Numbered from the stretch's first letter, positions 24,863-34,035 are shown. The stretch is 64,000 nt of DNA from Micromonospora sp. MA102 (GCF_025460765.1 NZ_JAMWEG010000015.1:91793-155792); one strand, 5' to 3'. The notes: generated by a model from the sequence alone, not told the origin. Numbers and translations are program-made.

Positions 24863-27411
24863 TGTTCCGCGCCACTCTGAAGAGCCTGCTGGCGCGCAAG
24901 CTGCGCCTGCTGCTGTCCGGCCTGGCGGTCGTGCTCGGCGTCATGTTCGTCTCCGGCGCGTTCGTGCTCACCGACACCCTCGGCCGCTCCTTCGACGCGG
25001 TCTTCTCCGACGCGTTCTCCGACGTCGACGTCAACGTGGCCGCGAAGCCGAAGGTCACCCTCTCCGAGGTCGAGGGCGAGCAGGTGGCCGCCCCGGTGCC
25101 CGCGTCGGTCGTCGACCGGGTCAAGGCGGTGCCGGGCGTCACCGACGTGCGCGGCGTGGTCAACGCCGACGGGGCCCGGCTGATCGGCAGCAACGGCAAG
25201 GTGGTCACCTCGTTCGGCCCGCCGCAGCTCGGCGAGAACTGGCTCGGCGAGGGTGACCTGGTGAAGCTGCGCGAGGGGCGCGCGCCGCAGGCCGACGACG
25301 AGATCGTGGTCAACGTCGCGCTCGCCGACGCGGCCAAGGTCAAGGTCGGCGACCGGGTCGGCGTGCTGACCCTGGCGCCGAAGAAGGAGTTCACCCTGGT
25401 CGGCGTCTTCGGCTACAGCGGCGGCCGGGACTCGGTTGGCGGGGTCAACGAGGTCGCCTTCACCACCCCGGTCGCCCAGCAGCTGATGCTCGGCAAGCCC
25501 GACGTGTTCTCCAGCGTGACCGCGCAGGCCGCCGACGGCACCACGCCGGAGGCGCTGCGCGACGAGGTGTCCCGCACCCTCGGCGCGGACTACGAGGTGA
25601 AGACCGGCAAGCAGCTCGCGGACGACGCGTCGGCCGGCCTGAAGGAGGGCCTGTCCTTCTTCAACAAGATCCTCCTCGGCTTCGCCGCGGTGGCGCTGCT
25701 GGTCGGCACCTTCCTGATCCTCAACACCTTCTCGATCATCGTGGCCCAGCGCACCCGCGAGCTGGCGCTCATGCGGGCCATCGGCGCGAGCGGGCGGCAG
25801 GTCATCGGCTCGGTGGTGCTGGAGGCCGTGGCGGTCGGCCTGATCGCCTCGGTGCTCGGCCTCGCCGCCGGCATCGGGGTGGGCGCGTTGCTGGCGTACC
25901 TGTTCGGCAAGCTCGCCGGCGGCCTCACCCTGGCCGGTCTGGGCGTGCCGCCGGCGGCGGTCATCGGCGCCTTCGCGGTGGGCCTGGTGATCACGGTGGT
26001 GGCGGCGCTGCTGCCCGCGCTGCGCGCCTCGCGGATCCCGCCGATCGCCGCCATGCAGGACGTGGCGACGCCGGACCGGCCGCTGACCAAGGTGACCGTC
26101 GGCGGATCGGTGGTCACCGCGATCGGCGCGGGCCTGCTCTTCCTCGGGCTCGGCGGCCACGCCGGCGACAACGCGCTCGCCACCATCCTGGGCGGCGTGC
26201 TGTTCGCCTTCATCGGCGTGGCGCTGCTGACCCCGCTCATCAGCCGGCCGGTCGTCGCCCTGCTGGGCACGATCTTCGCCTGGTCGGTGCCGGGCAAGCT
26301 CGGCCGGCTGAACTCCGGCCGCAACCCCCGCCGCACCGCGATCACGGCCGCCGCCCTGATGGTCGGCATCGCCCTGGTGACCGGGGTGACGGTGATCCTC
26401 GACTCGGCCAAGGGCAGCATCAGCGCCCTGGCGGAGGACACCATCAAGGCGGAGCTGGTGATCTCCGGCGCCCAGGCCGGCCCGCGGCCGGCGAGCTTCG
26501 ACCCGGCGGTGCTGGAGAAGGCCGCCGCCATTCCCGGGGTGCGGCTGGTCGACGGCGAGTACGGCGACATGGCCACGATGAACGGCCAGCGGACCTGGGT
26601 GGCCGCGTCCAGCGACGTGGCCGCGCTGGAGCAGATCTTCGGGGCGAAGGCGACCGCCGGTGACATCAGCCGGCTGAACCCGGACCAGATGCTGCTCAGC
26701 TCGGACACCGCGAAGTCCCGCAACCTGTCGGTCGGCTCGACGGTCAACGTCCAGCTGTCCCGGGGCGAGGCCCGCACCTACACGGTCAGCGGCATCTACG
26801 AGAGTTCGCAGCTGACCAACCCGGTGGTGCTGCCGCCGCAGGCGGCCACCGACTTCGCCATCCCGCAGCCGATCCAGGGCTTCCTGCAGCTCGCCCCGGG
26901 CACCTCGGTGGCCGCGGTGCAGCCGCAGGTGGAGCGGCTGCTCGCCGACAGCCCGGAGGTGTCGGTGGCGGACCGGGCCGCGTTCATCAAGCAGCAGACC
27001 AGCCAGCTGGACACGCCGCTGCGGATGATCCAGATCCTGCTGGCGCTGGCCATCGTGATCGCGGTGCTGGGCATCATCAACACCCTGGCCCTGTCGGTGC
27101 TGGAGCGCACCCGGGAGCTGGGCCTGCTGCGGGCGATCGGCCTGCGCCGGGCGCAGACCATGCGGATGATCACCGTGGAGGCCGTGGTGATCTCGATCTT
27201 CGGCGCGCTGCTCGGCGTCGTGGTCGGCACCGGTCTCGGCGCCGCCGTGGTCCGGGCGCTCAAGGACGAGGGCATCACCGACCTGGTCCTGCCCTGGGGC
27301 CAGATGGTGACCTTCCTGGTCCTCGCGGCGATCATCGGGGTGGTGGCCGCGGTGCTGCCCGCGATCCGCGCCGCGCGGATCAACGTGCTGGGCGCCATCG
27401 CCCACGACTGA
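24862..27411 (+). CDS. FtsX-like ABC transporter permease (long actinobacterial type)
   Basis: The 849-residue permease has an N-terminal membrane helix (about 12-35) and a large extracytoplasmic domain. Then come two FtsX blocks: ILNTFSIIVAQRTRELALMRAIGASGRQV near 290 and IINTLALSVLERTRELGLLRAIGLRRAQT near 745. These are mechanotransmission-type transporters that work on periplasmic or membrane substrates rather than carrying solutes through a pore. It forms an operon with the preceding ATPase and ends at a strong terminator. Confidence 0.95.
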   Translation: MFRATLKSLLARKLRLLLSGLAVVLGVMFVSGAFVLTDTLGRSFDAVFSDAFSDVDVNVAAKPKVTLSEVEGEQVAAPVPASVVDRVKAVPGVTDVRGVVNADGARLIGSNGKVVTSFGPPQLGENWLGEGDLVKLREGRAPQADDEIVVNVALADAAKVKVGDRVGVLTLAPKKEFTLVGVFGYSGGRDSVGGVNEVAFTTPVAQQLMLGKPDVFSSVTAQAADGTTPEALRDEVSRTLGADYEVKTGKQLADDASAGLKEGLSFFNKILLGFAAVALLVGTFLILNTFSIIVAQRTRELALMRAIGASGRQVIGSVVLEAVAVGLIASVLGLAAGIGVGALLAYLFGKLAGGLTLAGLGVPPAAVIGAFAVGLVITVVAALLPALRASRIPPIAAMQDVATPDRPLTKVTVGGSVVTAIGAGLLFLGLGGHAGDNALATILGGVLFAFIGVALLTPLISRPVVALLGTIFAWSVPGKLGRLNSGRNPRRTAITAAALMVGIALVTGVTVILDSAKGSISALAEDTIKAELVISGAQAGPRPASFDPAVLEKAAAIPGVRLVDGEYGDMATMNGQRTWVAASSDVAALEQIFGAKATAGDISRLNPDQMLLSSDTAKSRNLSVGSTVNVQLSRGEARTYTVSGIYESSQLTNPVVLPPQAATDFAIPQPIQGFLQLAPGTSVAAVQPQVERLLADSPEVSVADRAAFIKQQTSQLDTPLRMIQILLALAIVIAVLGIINTLALSVLERTRELGLLRAIGLRRAQTMRMITVEAVVISIFGALLGVVVGTGLGAAVVRALKDEGITDLVLPWGQMVTFLVLAAIIGVVAAVLPAIRAARINVLGAIAHD

Positions 27412-27424
27412 TCGGACACGCACG

Positions 27425-27458
27425 ACGGCCCCCGCCACCGAAGGGTGGCGGGGGCCGT
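27425..27458 (+). terminator. Strong hairpin terminator after the ABC transporter
   Basis: A perfect 15-base stem (27425-27439 with 27444-27458) and GAAG tetraloop begins 14 bases after the permease stop, followed by TCCTTCC. Confidence 0.8.
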
Positions 27459-27514
27459 TCCTTCCCCGCCGGCTCCCGGGCCGCTGCCAGACTCGGGCCA
27501 CGGGGGTGAGGGGT

Positions 27515-27889
27515 ATGCCGGAGGACGCCTACGCGCGGGCGCTGGAGAACGCCGAGGGGCTGCTCGGCCGGCCGCTCACCCTGCCGCTCGGTCCCGGCGA
27601 GCCGGCCGTCGGCGCGGACTTCCGCCGGCTGGCCACCCAGCACACCTTCGGCGACGTGTGGCCGCGCGGGGGCCTGGACCTGCGGGCCCGCTGCCTGGTG
27701 TCGGTGGCGGTCGCCGCGGCGCTGGGCACCCACGAGCCGCTGCGCGGCCAACTGCGGATCGCGCTGCACTCCGGGGTGACCCGCGAGGAGATCGTCGAGG
27801 TGTTCATCCACCTGGCCGCCTACGCCGGCGCGGCGCGGGCGTTCGACAGCTACCAGATCGCCGTGGCGGTGTTCGGCGAAGGCGACTGA
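27515..27889 (+). CDS. Carboxymuconolactone decarboxylase family protein
   Basis: The 124-residue protein has GDVWPRGGLDLRARCLVSVAVAAALG and LRIALHSGVTREEIVEVFIHLAAYAGAARAF, typical of the classical CMD fold. It lacks the redox CxxC of AhpD, so peroxidase activity is unlikely; a decarboxylase or lactonase-type role is possible. I prefer ATG 27515, with GGTGAGGGG just upstream, over GTG 27506. It converges with the HAD gene, nine bases between stops. Confidence 0.86.
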   Translation: MPEDAYARALENAEGLLGRPLTLPLGPGEPAVGADFRRLATQHTFGDVWPRGGLDLRARCLVSVAVAAALGTHEPLRGQLRIALHSGVTREEIVEVFIHLAAYAGAARAFDSYQIAVAVFGEGD

Positions 27890-27898
27890 CCGGCCGGC

Positions 27899-28570
27899 TC
27901 AGGCGGGGCGTTCGCCGAGCAGGGCCGAGAGCAGCTCCAGGTCCGCGGCGGTCAGGCTCTCCAACTGGTGTACGCCGTCCGCCGGCGGCAGCGGCACCTC
28001 GGCGGGTACGGCCAGCACGGCGGCCCCGGCCGCCAGGGCGCTGGCCACCCCGGTCGGCGAGTCCTCGATCGCCACGCACCGTTCGATCGGCACACCGAGC
28101 AGCCGCGCCGCGGTCAGGTACGGCTCCGGGTGCGGCTTGGCGGCCTCGACCTCGTCGCCGCAGACCACCGCGTCGAAGCTGTCCCGGCCCAGGGTGTCGA
28201 GGGCGACCTCGACCAGCGGCCGGGTGCTGGAGGTGACCAGGGCGGTGGGGATGCCCGCGGCGCGGACCGCGCGCAGCAGGGCCAGCGCCCCGGGCCGCCA
28301 GCGCAGCCCGTCGCGGAACAGCTCCAGGATCCGGGCGTTGATCCAGTCGGCGCTGACCTGCGGGTCCCGCTCCGGCTGGCCCAGGTCGTCGTGCACGATC
28401 CGCATGGAGACGGCCATGCTGGTGCCGATGATCGCCGTGCGGGCGGCCTCGGACAGGGTGCCCCCGTAGACCGCCGCGAGCTCCTGCAACGCGACGTCCC
28501 AGAGCTTCTCGCTGTCGACCAGGGTGCCGTCCATGTCGAAGAGCACGGCGGCGGGATGGGTGCTGCTCAG
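27899..28570 (-). CDS. HAD-family phosphatase, beta-phosphoglucomutase-like; probable CTG start
   Basis: This HAD hydrolase has FDMDGTLVDSEKLWD with the nucleophile Asp, TSSTRPLVEVAL as motif II, and KPHPEPYLTAARLLG plus AIEDSPTGVASALAAG as motifs III and IV. It likely dephosphorylates a sugar phosphate or similar metabolite. A near-ideal ribosome site (GAGGAGG) stands 6 bases ahead of a CTG at 28570, giving 223 residues, the normal family length. The nearest in-frame conventional start upstream is a GTG at 28633 with weak signals and a Pro/Arg-rich lead. An internal GTG lies within the conserved first strand. Confidence 0.85.
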   Translation of the reverse strand: MSSTHPAAVLFDMDGTLVDSEKLWDVALQELAAVYGGTLSEAARTAIIGTSMAVSMRIVHDDLGQPERDPQVSADWINARILELFRDGLRWRPGALALLRAVRAAGIPTALVTSSTRPLVEVALDTLGRDSFDAVVCGDEVEAAKPHPEPYLTAARLLGVPIERCVAIEDSPTGVASALAAGAAVLAVPAEVPLPPADGVHQLESLTAADLELLSALLGERPA

Positions 28571-28660
28571 CGGGGGCCTCCTCGGGTGCGGGTCTCCGCC
28601 GATCCTCCCAGCCGCGCCCCGCCGCCCGGTCACCGTCCCCGCCAGCAGTGAGCTGCGGCA

Positions 28661-29410
28661 TCAACCGAGGTCGCAGGCGTCCAGGGAGTTCTCGTAGCCG
28701 CGGAAGAACGAGTCGCTGCGCTGCTCGGCGGTGCCGTGCGAGCCCTCGGCGAACCAGGGCTGGTCCGGGTCGTCGCCGACCGCCAGCAGCCCCTCCCGGA
28801 ACTCGTCCAGGTCGCCCTCGGCCAGGGTCAGCGTCCCCGACCGCACGTTGTCACCGATGTACGCCCCGGCCATGCAGTCGGCCTGCAGCTCCTGCTGGAT
28901 GGTGAAGTTGTAGCGGATGCCGAGGCGGACCTGGACGCCGTGGGCGTACTCGTGGCCGAGCAGGTAGAACAGGAAGGCGTCACCGACCTGCCGGAACGCA
29001 CCCACCGACCAGTTCACGTCGTAGGCGATGAAGTCGCCGGCCGAGCAGTAGACGGCGTTGTTGCGCGGCAGCCCCTCGCCCCCGCAGGACACCTCACCGG
29101 ACCGGGTGTACGGCACGATCCGCCGGATCGGCTGGAACTGCTTGCCGGAGGCCCGGAACTGCGCTGTCCAGTAACGCTGGGCGATGCCGACCGCGTCGGA
29201 GAAGTCCTGCTTGAACTCGGCCACGCTGGTGGTGCCGTCGGCCCGGGTCGCGTCCGCCCCGGGGGCGGCCGGCTGGCCGCTCTGCCGCGGGCCGGGCTGC
29301 TCCGGCTCGCCCTGGTCCAGCCCGCCGCCCATGCAGCCGGCCGCCACGACCACGGCGACCAGCAGCCCGGCGAGCGGACCGGGCCGCCGACGTCCCGCCT
29401 TCTCCCCCAC
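28661..29410 (-). CDS. Neutral zinc metallopeptidase, lipoprotein
   Basis: The 249-residue protein has a lipoprotein signal peptide ending VAAGC (about Cys26) and a linker rich in Pro and Gln. The YpfJ-type metallopeptidase domain shows FLFYLLGHEYAHGVQVRLG (HExxH), QQELQADCMAGAYIGD with the third ligand, and SHGTAEQRSDSFFRGY. It should be anchored outside the membrane. The function of this peptidase family is not established. It is followed by the HAD gene on the same strand, about 90 bases away. Confidence 0.9.
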   Translation of the reverse strand: MGEKAGRRRPGPLAGLLVAVVVAAGCMGGGLDQGEPEQPGPRQSGQPAAPGADATRADGTTSVAEFKQDFSDAVGIAQRYWTAQFRASGKQFQPIRRIVPYTRSGEVSCGGEGLPRNNAVYCSAGDFIAYDVNWSVGAFRQVGDAFLFYLLGHEYAHGVQVRLGIRYNFTIQQELQADCMAGAYIGDNVRSGTLTLAEGDLDEFREGLLAVGDDPDQPWFAEGSHGTAEQRSDSFFRGYENSLDACDLG

Positions 29411-29565
29411 CGATGCCTCCCCGGCTGATCCGCTGTGTCAGCGCAGTACCCCGACCGTGCGCCGTTGATGCCACCCGGGATCACGTGTGCGCGCCGCCCT
29501 TCGTTCAGCCGGCAGCGGTGAACGGCGGCCACCGGACAGCCGCCGGGTGCCGGTGCTGCGCCGCG

Positions 29566-29778
29566 TCAGCCGGTGAAGCCGTGGCCGCCGTTGTTCCAGC
29601 CGTCGTGCTGCGCGTGCTCCCGCTCGGCCGCCCGCCGGTGCTGCTCCGCCCTGGCCGCCCGGACCGCAACCGGGTCCTCCTCGGTGGCACGCCGCCGCCG
29701 GTCCCGCCAGGAGACGAACCCGGCCACCACGGCCACGACCGCGGCCACCACCGCCAGCGTCACGAGGATCGTCGCCAT
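29566..29778 (-). CDS. Small single-pass membrane protein
   Basis: The 70-residue product begins MATILVTLAVVAAVVAVVAG, a membrane helix, followed by a strongly charged tail with RDRRRRATEEDP and a His/Gly-rich end (HDGWNNGGHGF). The ATG at 29778 is the first codon of the hydrophobic segment. A much longer in-frame extension upstream is antisense to the methyltransferase gene and not coding. Function unknown. The 155 bases between its stop and the metallopeptidase start contain no other gene. Confidence 0.68.
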   Translation of the reverse strand: MATILVTLAVVAAVVAVVAGFVSWRDRRRRATEEDPVAVRAARAEQHRRAAEREHAQHDGWNNGGHGFTG

Positions 29779-29829
29779 GCGGCCACTGTAGGGCCATCCC
29801 GCACGCCCGGTCATCGCTACGCTACGGCC

Positions 29830-30645
29830 ATGATCGACACCGATTTCGACGCGCACGAACGGTCCCGGTGGGCGGGCCGCGCCGACGCGTACGCGCGCAG
29901 CTTCGGCCGGCTCTGCGCGTACCCGGCGGAGGCGCTGCTGGACGCGGCGGGCGTCCGGACCGGACGGCGGATGATCGACGTGGGCACCGGACCGGGCACC
30001 GTCGCGGCGGCGGCCCTGAGCCGCGGCGCCGAGGTGGTGGCGGTCGACGCGGAGCCCGGCATGCTCGACGCGGCCCGGCGGGCCGCGCCCGGCGCCGAGG
30101 TCCGCGCGGCGGTGCTGCCGCGCCTGCCGGTCCCGTCCGGCGACTTCGACGCGGCGGTGGCGAACTTCGTGCTCAACCACGTCGGCGACCCCGCCGCCGG
30201 GGTGGCCGAGCTGCGCCGGGTGGTCCGCCCCGGCGGCCGGGTCGCGGTGACCGTCTGGCCGTTCCCGCAGCCGCCCCTGCAACGGCTCTGGGGTGCGGCC
30301 CTCGCCGCGGCCGGCGTCGCGACACCGCCCGACCTGCCCCGGGTCGCGCCCGAGCGGGACTTCCCGCGCACCGAGGCGGGCCTCACCGGGCTGCTGGCCG
30401 CCGCCGGGCTGGCCGAGGCCCGGTGCGTGACACTGACCTGGGCGCACCGCACCGACCCGGAGGACTGGTGGGCCGGTCCGGCAGCCGGCATCAGCACCAT
30501 CGGCCACGTGCTGGAACGCCAGCCGCCGGCCGCGCGCGAGCGCGTCCGCCGGGAGTACGACCGCCTCGCCGCCCCCTACCGGCAGGCCGACGGCAGCCTG
30601 GCGCTGCCCACCGCCGCGCTGCTCGCCTCGGGCCGGGTCGACTGA
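29830..30645 (+). CDS. Class I SAM-dependent methyltransferase
   Basis: The 271-residue protein has the SAM-binding motif MIDVGTGPGTVAAAAL (about 51-66), the acidic ribose-binding VVAVDAEPGML, and a post-I block LRRVVRPGGRVAVTVW typical of the UbiE/Methyltransf_11 class. Small-molecule methylation is likely but the substrate is unknown. The ATG at 29830 gives the natural N-terminus; an open stretch upstream to 29413 is not coding. It is divergent from the small membrane protein gene. Confidence 0.88.
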   Translation: MIDTDFDAHERSRWAGRADAYARSFGRLCAYPAEALLDAAGVRTGRRMIDVGTGPGTVAAAALSRGAEVVAVDAEPGMLDAARRAAPGAEVRAAVLPRLPVPSGDFDAAVANFVLNHVGDPAAGVAELRRVVRPGGRVAVTVWPFPQPPLQRLWGAALAAAGVATPPDLPRVAPERDFPRTEAGLTGLLAAAGLAEARCVTLTWAHRTDPEDWWAGPAAGISTIGHVLERQPPAARERVRREYDRLAAPYRQADGSLALPTAALLASGRVD

Positions 30646-30820
30646 TCCGCCCCCGGGCTGGTGTCCGGAGCAGCCTCGCGGCTCCGACGTCCCGGCTGGG
30701 CGGTTGACCGGCAGGGCCCGGCCGGCCGGTGTCCGTCCACTGCCCAGACGCCGCCCACGCGCCGTCGCGGACACGCGGATGCGGGCGCCCCGGCCGGAGC
30801 GCCTGCGGTGTGGCGGGACC

Positions 30821-31000
30821 TCAGTCCAGGCCGCGCATGATGTGCGGTTCGCCGTCGTCGTCACCGAAGCAGCGGTGCAGCGTCTGCGCCCGGGCCCACA
30901 GGTCCAGGCTGCTCGGCGGCCCGACCTGCGGTGGACCCGCCGGCGCGCTCAGCACGGGGGCCGGGTCCGGCGGAACCTTCGAAGCGATGTCGTCGGTCAT
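30821..31000 (-). CDS. Small uncharacterised protein
   Basis: The 59-residue product reads MTDDIASKVPPDPAPVLSAP, a Pro-rich middle, then SSLDLWARAQTLHRCFGDDDGE and ends HIMRGLD. AAAGGGGCGGAG before the ATG at 31000 is a good ribosome site, which supports expression. No family is recognised. It is isolated, with about 175 bases on the downstream side (a weak hairpin CGGAGC/GCTCCG at 30666-30686) and 200 bases upstream to the GH15 stop. Confidence 0.5.
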   Translation of the reverse strand: MTDDIASKVPPDPAPVLSAPAGPPQVGPPSSLDLWARAQTLHRCFGDDDGEPHIMRGLD

Positions 31001-31201
31001 CTCCGCCCCTTTCGTCGTACCCCCATGCTCGTCCTCGGACGTCACAGCCGCATCTCTCGGGCTGCCCCGCCGTGGACGGCGACCGCGGCACGCGCTGCGG
31101 GGTCGGGGGCGCTTACCCGCCCGGGCCGGGCCGGTAACCCGTACTCCGGTCACCGTAGCGGGCCGGACCGGGCGGCACAGCGGGTTTCCCGCGCCCGGCG
31201 G

Positions 31202-33031
31202 TCAACGACCGGCGTCGAGGAGCCGGTCGAGGTTCGACGCGGTGCTGATGAGGGACAGGTGGCTGAACGCCTGCGGGAAGTTGCCGGCCTGCTCCCCGGT
31301 CGGGGCGATCTCCTCCGAGTAGAGGCCGAGCTGGCTGCTGTAGGTGAGCATCTTCTCGAAGGTCAACTGCGCGTCGTCGAGCCGGCCGGACTCGGCCAGG
31401 GCCTGCACGTACCAGAAGGTGCACATGGTGAAGGTGCTCTCCCCGCCGGAGAGACCGTCGATGGTGGCACCCGGGTCGTACCGGTAGACGAGGCTGTCGG
31501 ACACGAGGTCCGCGTCGATGGCCCGCAGGGTCGACTGCCACATCGGATCGGTCGGCGCGACGAAGCCGAGCGAGGGCATGGCAAGCAGCGCCGCGTCGAG
31601 CACGTCGCTGCCGTAGTGCTGGACGAAGGCGCGTCGCCCCGGGTGGTAGCCGCGGGCCATGACCTGCTCGTAGACGCGGTTCCGCGTCGCCGCCCACCGG
31701 CCGACGTCGCCGGGGCGCCCGTGCCGGTTGGCCAGCCGGACCGCCCGGTCAAGCGCCACCCACGACATCAGGCGCCCGTAGGTGAAATCCTGCCGGCCGG
31801 CCCGCGTCTCCCAGATCCCGTCGTCGGGCTGGTCCCAGTGCGCGCAGAGCCAGTCCATCGTCCGGACGAGGTGCTGCCAGCCGTCGTGGGAGCCCTGCAG
31901 ACCGCGGTCGTCGGCGAGGTGCAGAGAGTTGAGCACCTCGCCGTAGATGTCGAGTTGCAGTTGCTTCGCCGCGCCGTTGCCGATCCGCACCGGCGCGGAC
32001 CCCCGGTAGCCCTCAAGGTGGTCGAGCACCTCCTCGGTGATGTCCGGTGAGCCGTCGACGCGGTACATGACCTGCAGCGGCACGCCGCCGGCCTCGGCGT
32101 CGCGGATCCGGTCCTCCACCCAGTGCTCGTACTGCCAGGCCTCGTCGGTGAAGCCCAGGCTCAGCAGGGCGTGCACCGAGAAGGACGCGTCCCGGATCCA
32201 GGTGTAGCGGTAGTCCCAGTTGCGTTCGCCGCCCACCTGCTCGGGCAGCCCGGCGGTGGGGGCGGCGATCAGCGCGCCGGTCGGCGCGTACGTCATGAGC
32301 TTGAGCGTCATGGCCGACCGCTCCACCATCTCCCGCCACCGTCCCGTGTAGCAGGAGCGGCCGATCCAGCGCCGCCAGAAGTCGCGGGTCTGTTCGAGCA
32401 GCTCGCGCACCTCCCCCGGCGAATAGGGACGCGGCGGCTCCGGGGACTGCGTCTCCAGGACGACGCCGCCGGCCTCGCCCTCCTGCAGGGTGGCGACGAC
32501 GCACACCCCGTCCTCGCTCCGCCGGCTCTCGTTCTCCCCGTGGAGCTGGTCGCCGTAGCGGACGATGTTCACGGTGAGCGAGAGCCCTGGGCTGCGGAAG
32601 ACCGTGCCGTCCGGGTGCACCTCCTGCTCGTGCCGGTCCCGCCCGTAGTTGAACCGGGGTCGGCAGTCCACCCGAAACCGCATGGTGCCGCGCACCACCC
32701 GCAGCATGCGGACCAGGCGGTGGTGGTCGGTGGCCCGGTCGCCCGCCACCGGCATGAAGTCCACCAGTTCGCCGACCCCGTCCGCGCTGAGGAAGCGGGT
32801 GATGAGGATGGGGGTCCCCGGCAGGTAGAGCTGCTTGCTGGTGTAGTCGACGCCGTCCGGCGCGACCTCGAAGTAGCCGCCCCGACGCCGGTCGAGCAGG
32901 CCGCCGAAGATGCTCGGCGAGTCGAACCGAGGGGCGCAGAACCAGTCCAGCGTGCCGTCCTTCGCGACGAGCGCCGCCGTCTGCAGGTCACCGATCAGGC
33001 CGTGGTCCTCCACCGCCGGGTACGACTCCAC
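31202..33031 (-). CDS. Glycoside hydrolase family 15 protein
   Basis: From GTG 33031, preceded by GGAGG, the product is 609 residues. An N-terminal beta-domain (YPAVEDHGLIGDLQTAALVAKDGTLDWFCAPRFDSP) precedes an (alpha/alpha)6 domain with ERNWDYRYTWIRDASFSVHAL and a C-terminal EEIAPTGEQAGNFPQAFSHL. These features mark the bacterial GH15 group that includes actinobacterial trehalases and glucodextranases. No signal peptide is present, so it is cytoplasmic and may hydrolyse trehalose, though substrate is inferred. The surrounding genes give no pathway clue. Confidence 0.92.
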   Translation of the reverse strand: MESYPAVEDHGLIGDLQTAALVAKDGTLDWFCAPRFDSPSIFGGLLDRRRGGYFEVAPDGVDYTSKQLYLPGTPILITRFLSADGVGELVDFMPVAGDRATDHHRLVRMLRVVRGTMRFRVDCRPRFNYGRDRHEQEVHPDGTVFRSPGLSLTVNIVRYGDQLHGENESRRSEDGVCVVATLQEGEAGGVVLETQSPEPPRPYSPGEVRELLEQTRDFWRRWIGRSCYTGRWREMVERSAMTLKLMTYAPTGALIAAPTAGLPEQVGGERNWDYRYTWIRDASFSVHALLSLGFTDEAWQYEHWVEDRIRDAEAGGVPLQVMYRVDGSPDITEEVLDHLEGYRGSAPVRIGNGAAKQLQLDIYGEVLNSLHLADDRGLQGSHDGWQHLVRTMDWLCAHWDQPDDGIWETRAGRQDFTYGRLMSWVALDRAVRLANRHGRPGDVGRWAATRNRVYEQVMARGYHPGRRAFVQHYGSDVLDAALLAMPSLGFVAPTDPMWQSTLRAIDADLVSDSLVYRYDPGATIDGLSGGESTFTMCTFWYVQALAESGRLDDAQLTFEKMLTYSSQLGLYSEEIAPTGEQAGNFPQAFSHLSLISTASNLDRLLDAGR

Positions 33032-33173
33032 CGGGACCTCCGTCTCGTCTCGCCGCTGCCCCCGGCGTCTACCCCTGCCCCGCCGGCACACACCTGAGCC
33101 ATCGTGGGCCGCTGCCCGGTTCCGCACCCGCGGCGGTGTCCGTCCCGTTCGTCGTCATCCACTGTTCACGGAA

Positions 33174-33191
33174 CTTGATCTAGACCATTAC
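33174..33191. promoter_or_regulatory. Possible DasR-like (dre) element before the secreted nuclease
   Basis: TTGATCTAGACCATT matches the right half of the dre consensus (TCTAGACCA) well and the left half poorly. It lies about 60 bases ahead of the nuclease start, in the 217-base gap shared with the divergent GH15 gene. TATATG at about 33206 could be a -10 box. Confidence 0.3.
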
Positions 33192-33248
33192 TTCCAGCTC
33201 TGTCTATATGGGTGCCAGCACATGCCAATCCCATCCGGATGGAGTCCC

Positions 33249-33908
33249 ATGACCCGCACGCTGCGCGCCACGGCCATCAGCCTCGCCGCGATCCTGGCCG
33301 CCACCCTCGGCCTCACCCAGCCCGCCCCGGCCGCCGGCTACTCCGCCTCCCTGACCACCGCCGTCGCCGGACTGCCCGTGGCCACCGAGGTCCGCACCGG
33401 CTACAGCCGCGACCTCTTCCCACACTGGATCGACGCCGACGGCGACGGCTGCAACACGCGCAACGAGGTTCTCTACGCCGAGGCCACCACCAAGCCCACG
33501 ATCAGCGGCACCTGCACCCTCTCCGGCGGCCGCTGGTACTCCTACTACGACAACGCCTACTGGACGCTCACCGGCGACCTCGACATCGACCACATGGTGC
33601 CGCTCGCCGAGGCCTGGGACTCCGGCGCCCGCAACTGGACCACCAGCCGCCGCCAGGCGTACGCGAACGACCTGGGCGACTCCCGCGCGCTGGCCGCGGT
33701 CACCGACAACGTCAACCAGGCCAAGGGCGACCAGGACCCGGCCACCTGGCTGCCGTCGTACGCCTCCGCCCGCTGCCGCTACGTCGGCGAGTGGGTGGCG
33801 GTGAAGGTGCGGTGGCGGCTCACCGTGGACAGCGCCGAGAAGAGCGCCCTGACCAGCTGGGCGAACAACTGCCCGGCCACCACGATCTCCGTCACCTACG
33901 CGTACTGA
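33249..33908 (+). CDS. Secreted HNH nuclease (DUF1524-like)
   Basis: The 219-residue protein has an Ala-rich signal peptide (about 1-30, LAAILAATLGLTQPAPAAG). A domain follows with DIDHMVPLAEAWDSGA, the D-H catalytic pair, and LAAVTDNVNQAKGDQDPATWLP with the HNH Asn/Lys. Several cysteines (CNTRNE, CTLSGG, CRY, NNC) probably form disulphides outside the cell. Secreted relatives degrade extracellular DNA in nutrient scavenging. The ATG at 33249 has GGAG 5 bases upstream. Confidence 0.9.
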   Translation: MTRTLRATAISLAAILAATLGLTQPAPAAGYSASLTTAVAGLPVATEVRTGYSRDLFPHWIDADGDGCNTRNEVLYAEATTKPTISGTCTLSGGRWYSYYDNAYWTLTGDLDIDHMVPLAEAWDSGARNWTTSRRQAYANDLGDSRALAAVTDNVNQAKGDQDPATWLPSYASARCRYVGEWVAVKVRWRLTVDSAEKSALTSWANNCPATTISVTYAY

Positions 33909-33979
33909 CGCTCCCCGTTCTGAATCTTGGAGAGTTGGCGTTCGCTCCGGACGGCGACTCTCCAAGATCTCAGGGAGCG
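33909..33979. repeat. Long imperfect inverted repeat between convergent genes
   Basis: ATCTTGGAGAGT (33924-33935) is perfectly inverted at 33957-33968. Flanking TGA/TCA and an outer CGCTCCC/GGGAGCG pair (33909-33915 with 33973-33979) extend the structure. It starts directly after the nuclease stop and probably also ends transcription from both sides. Confidence 0.7.
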
Positions 33980-34035
33980 GCGGATCGGCGCCGCCGACGT
34001 GGACCGGATCAGCGGCCCCGCCACGGGCGGTCTCG

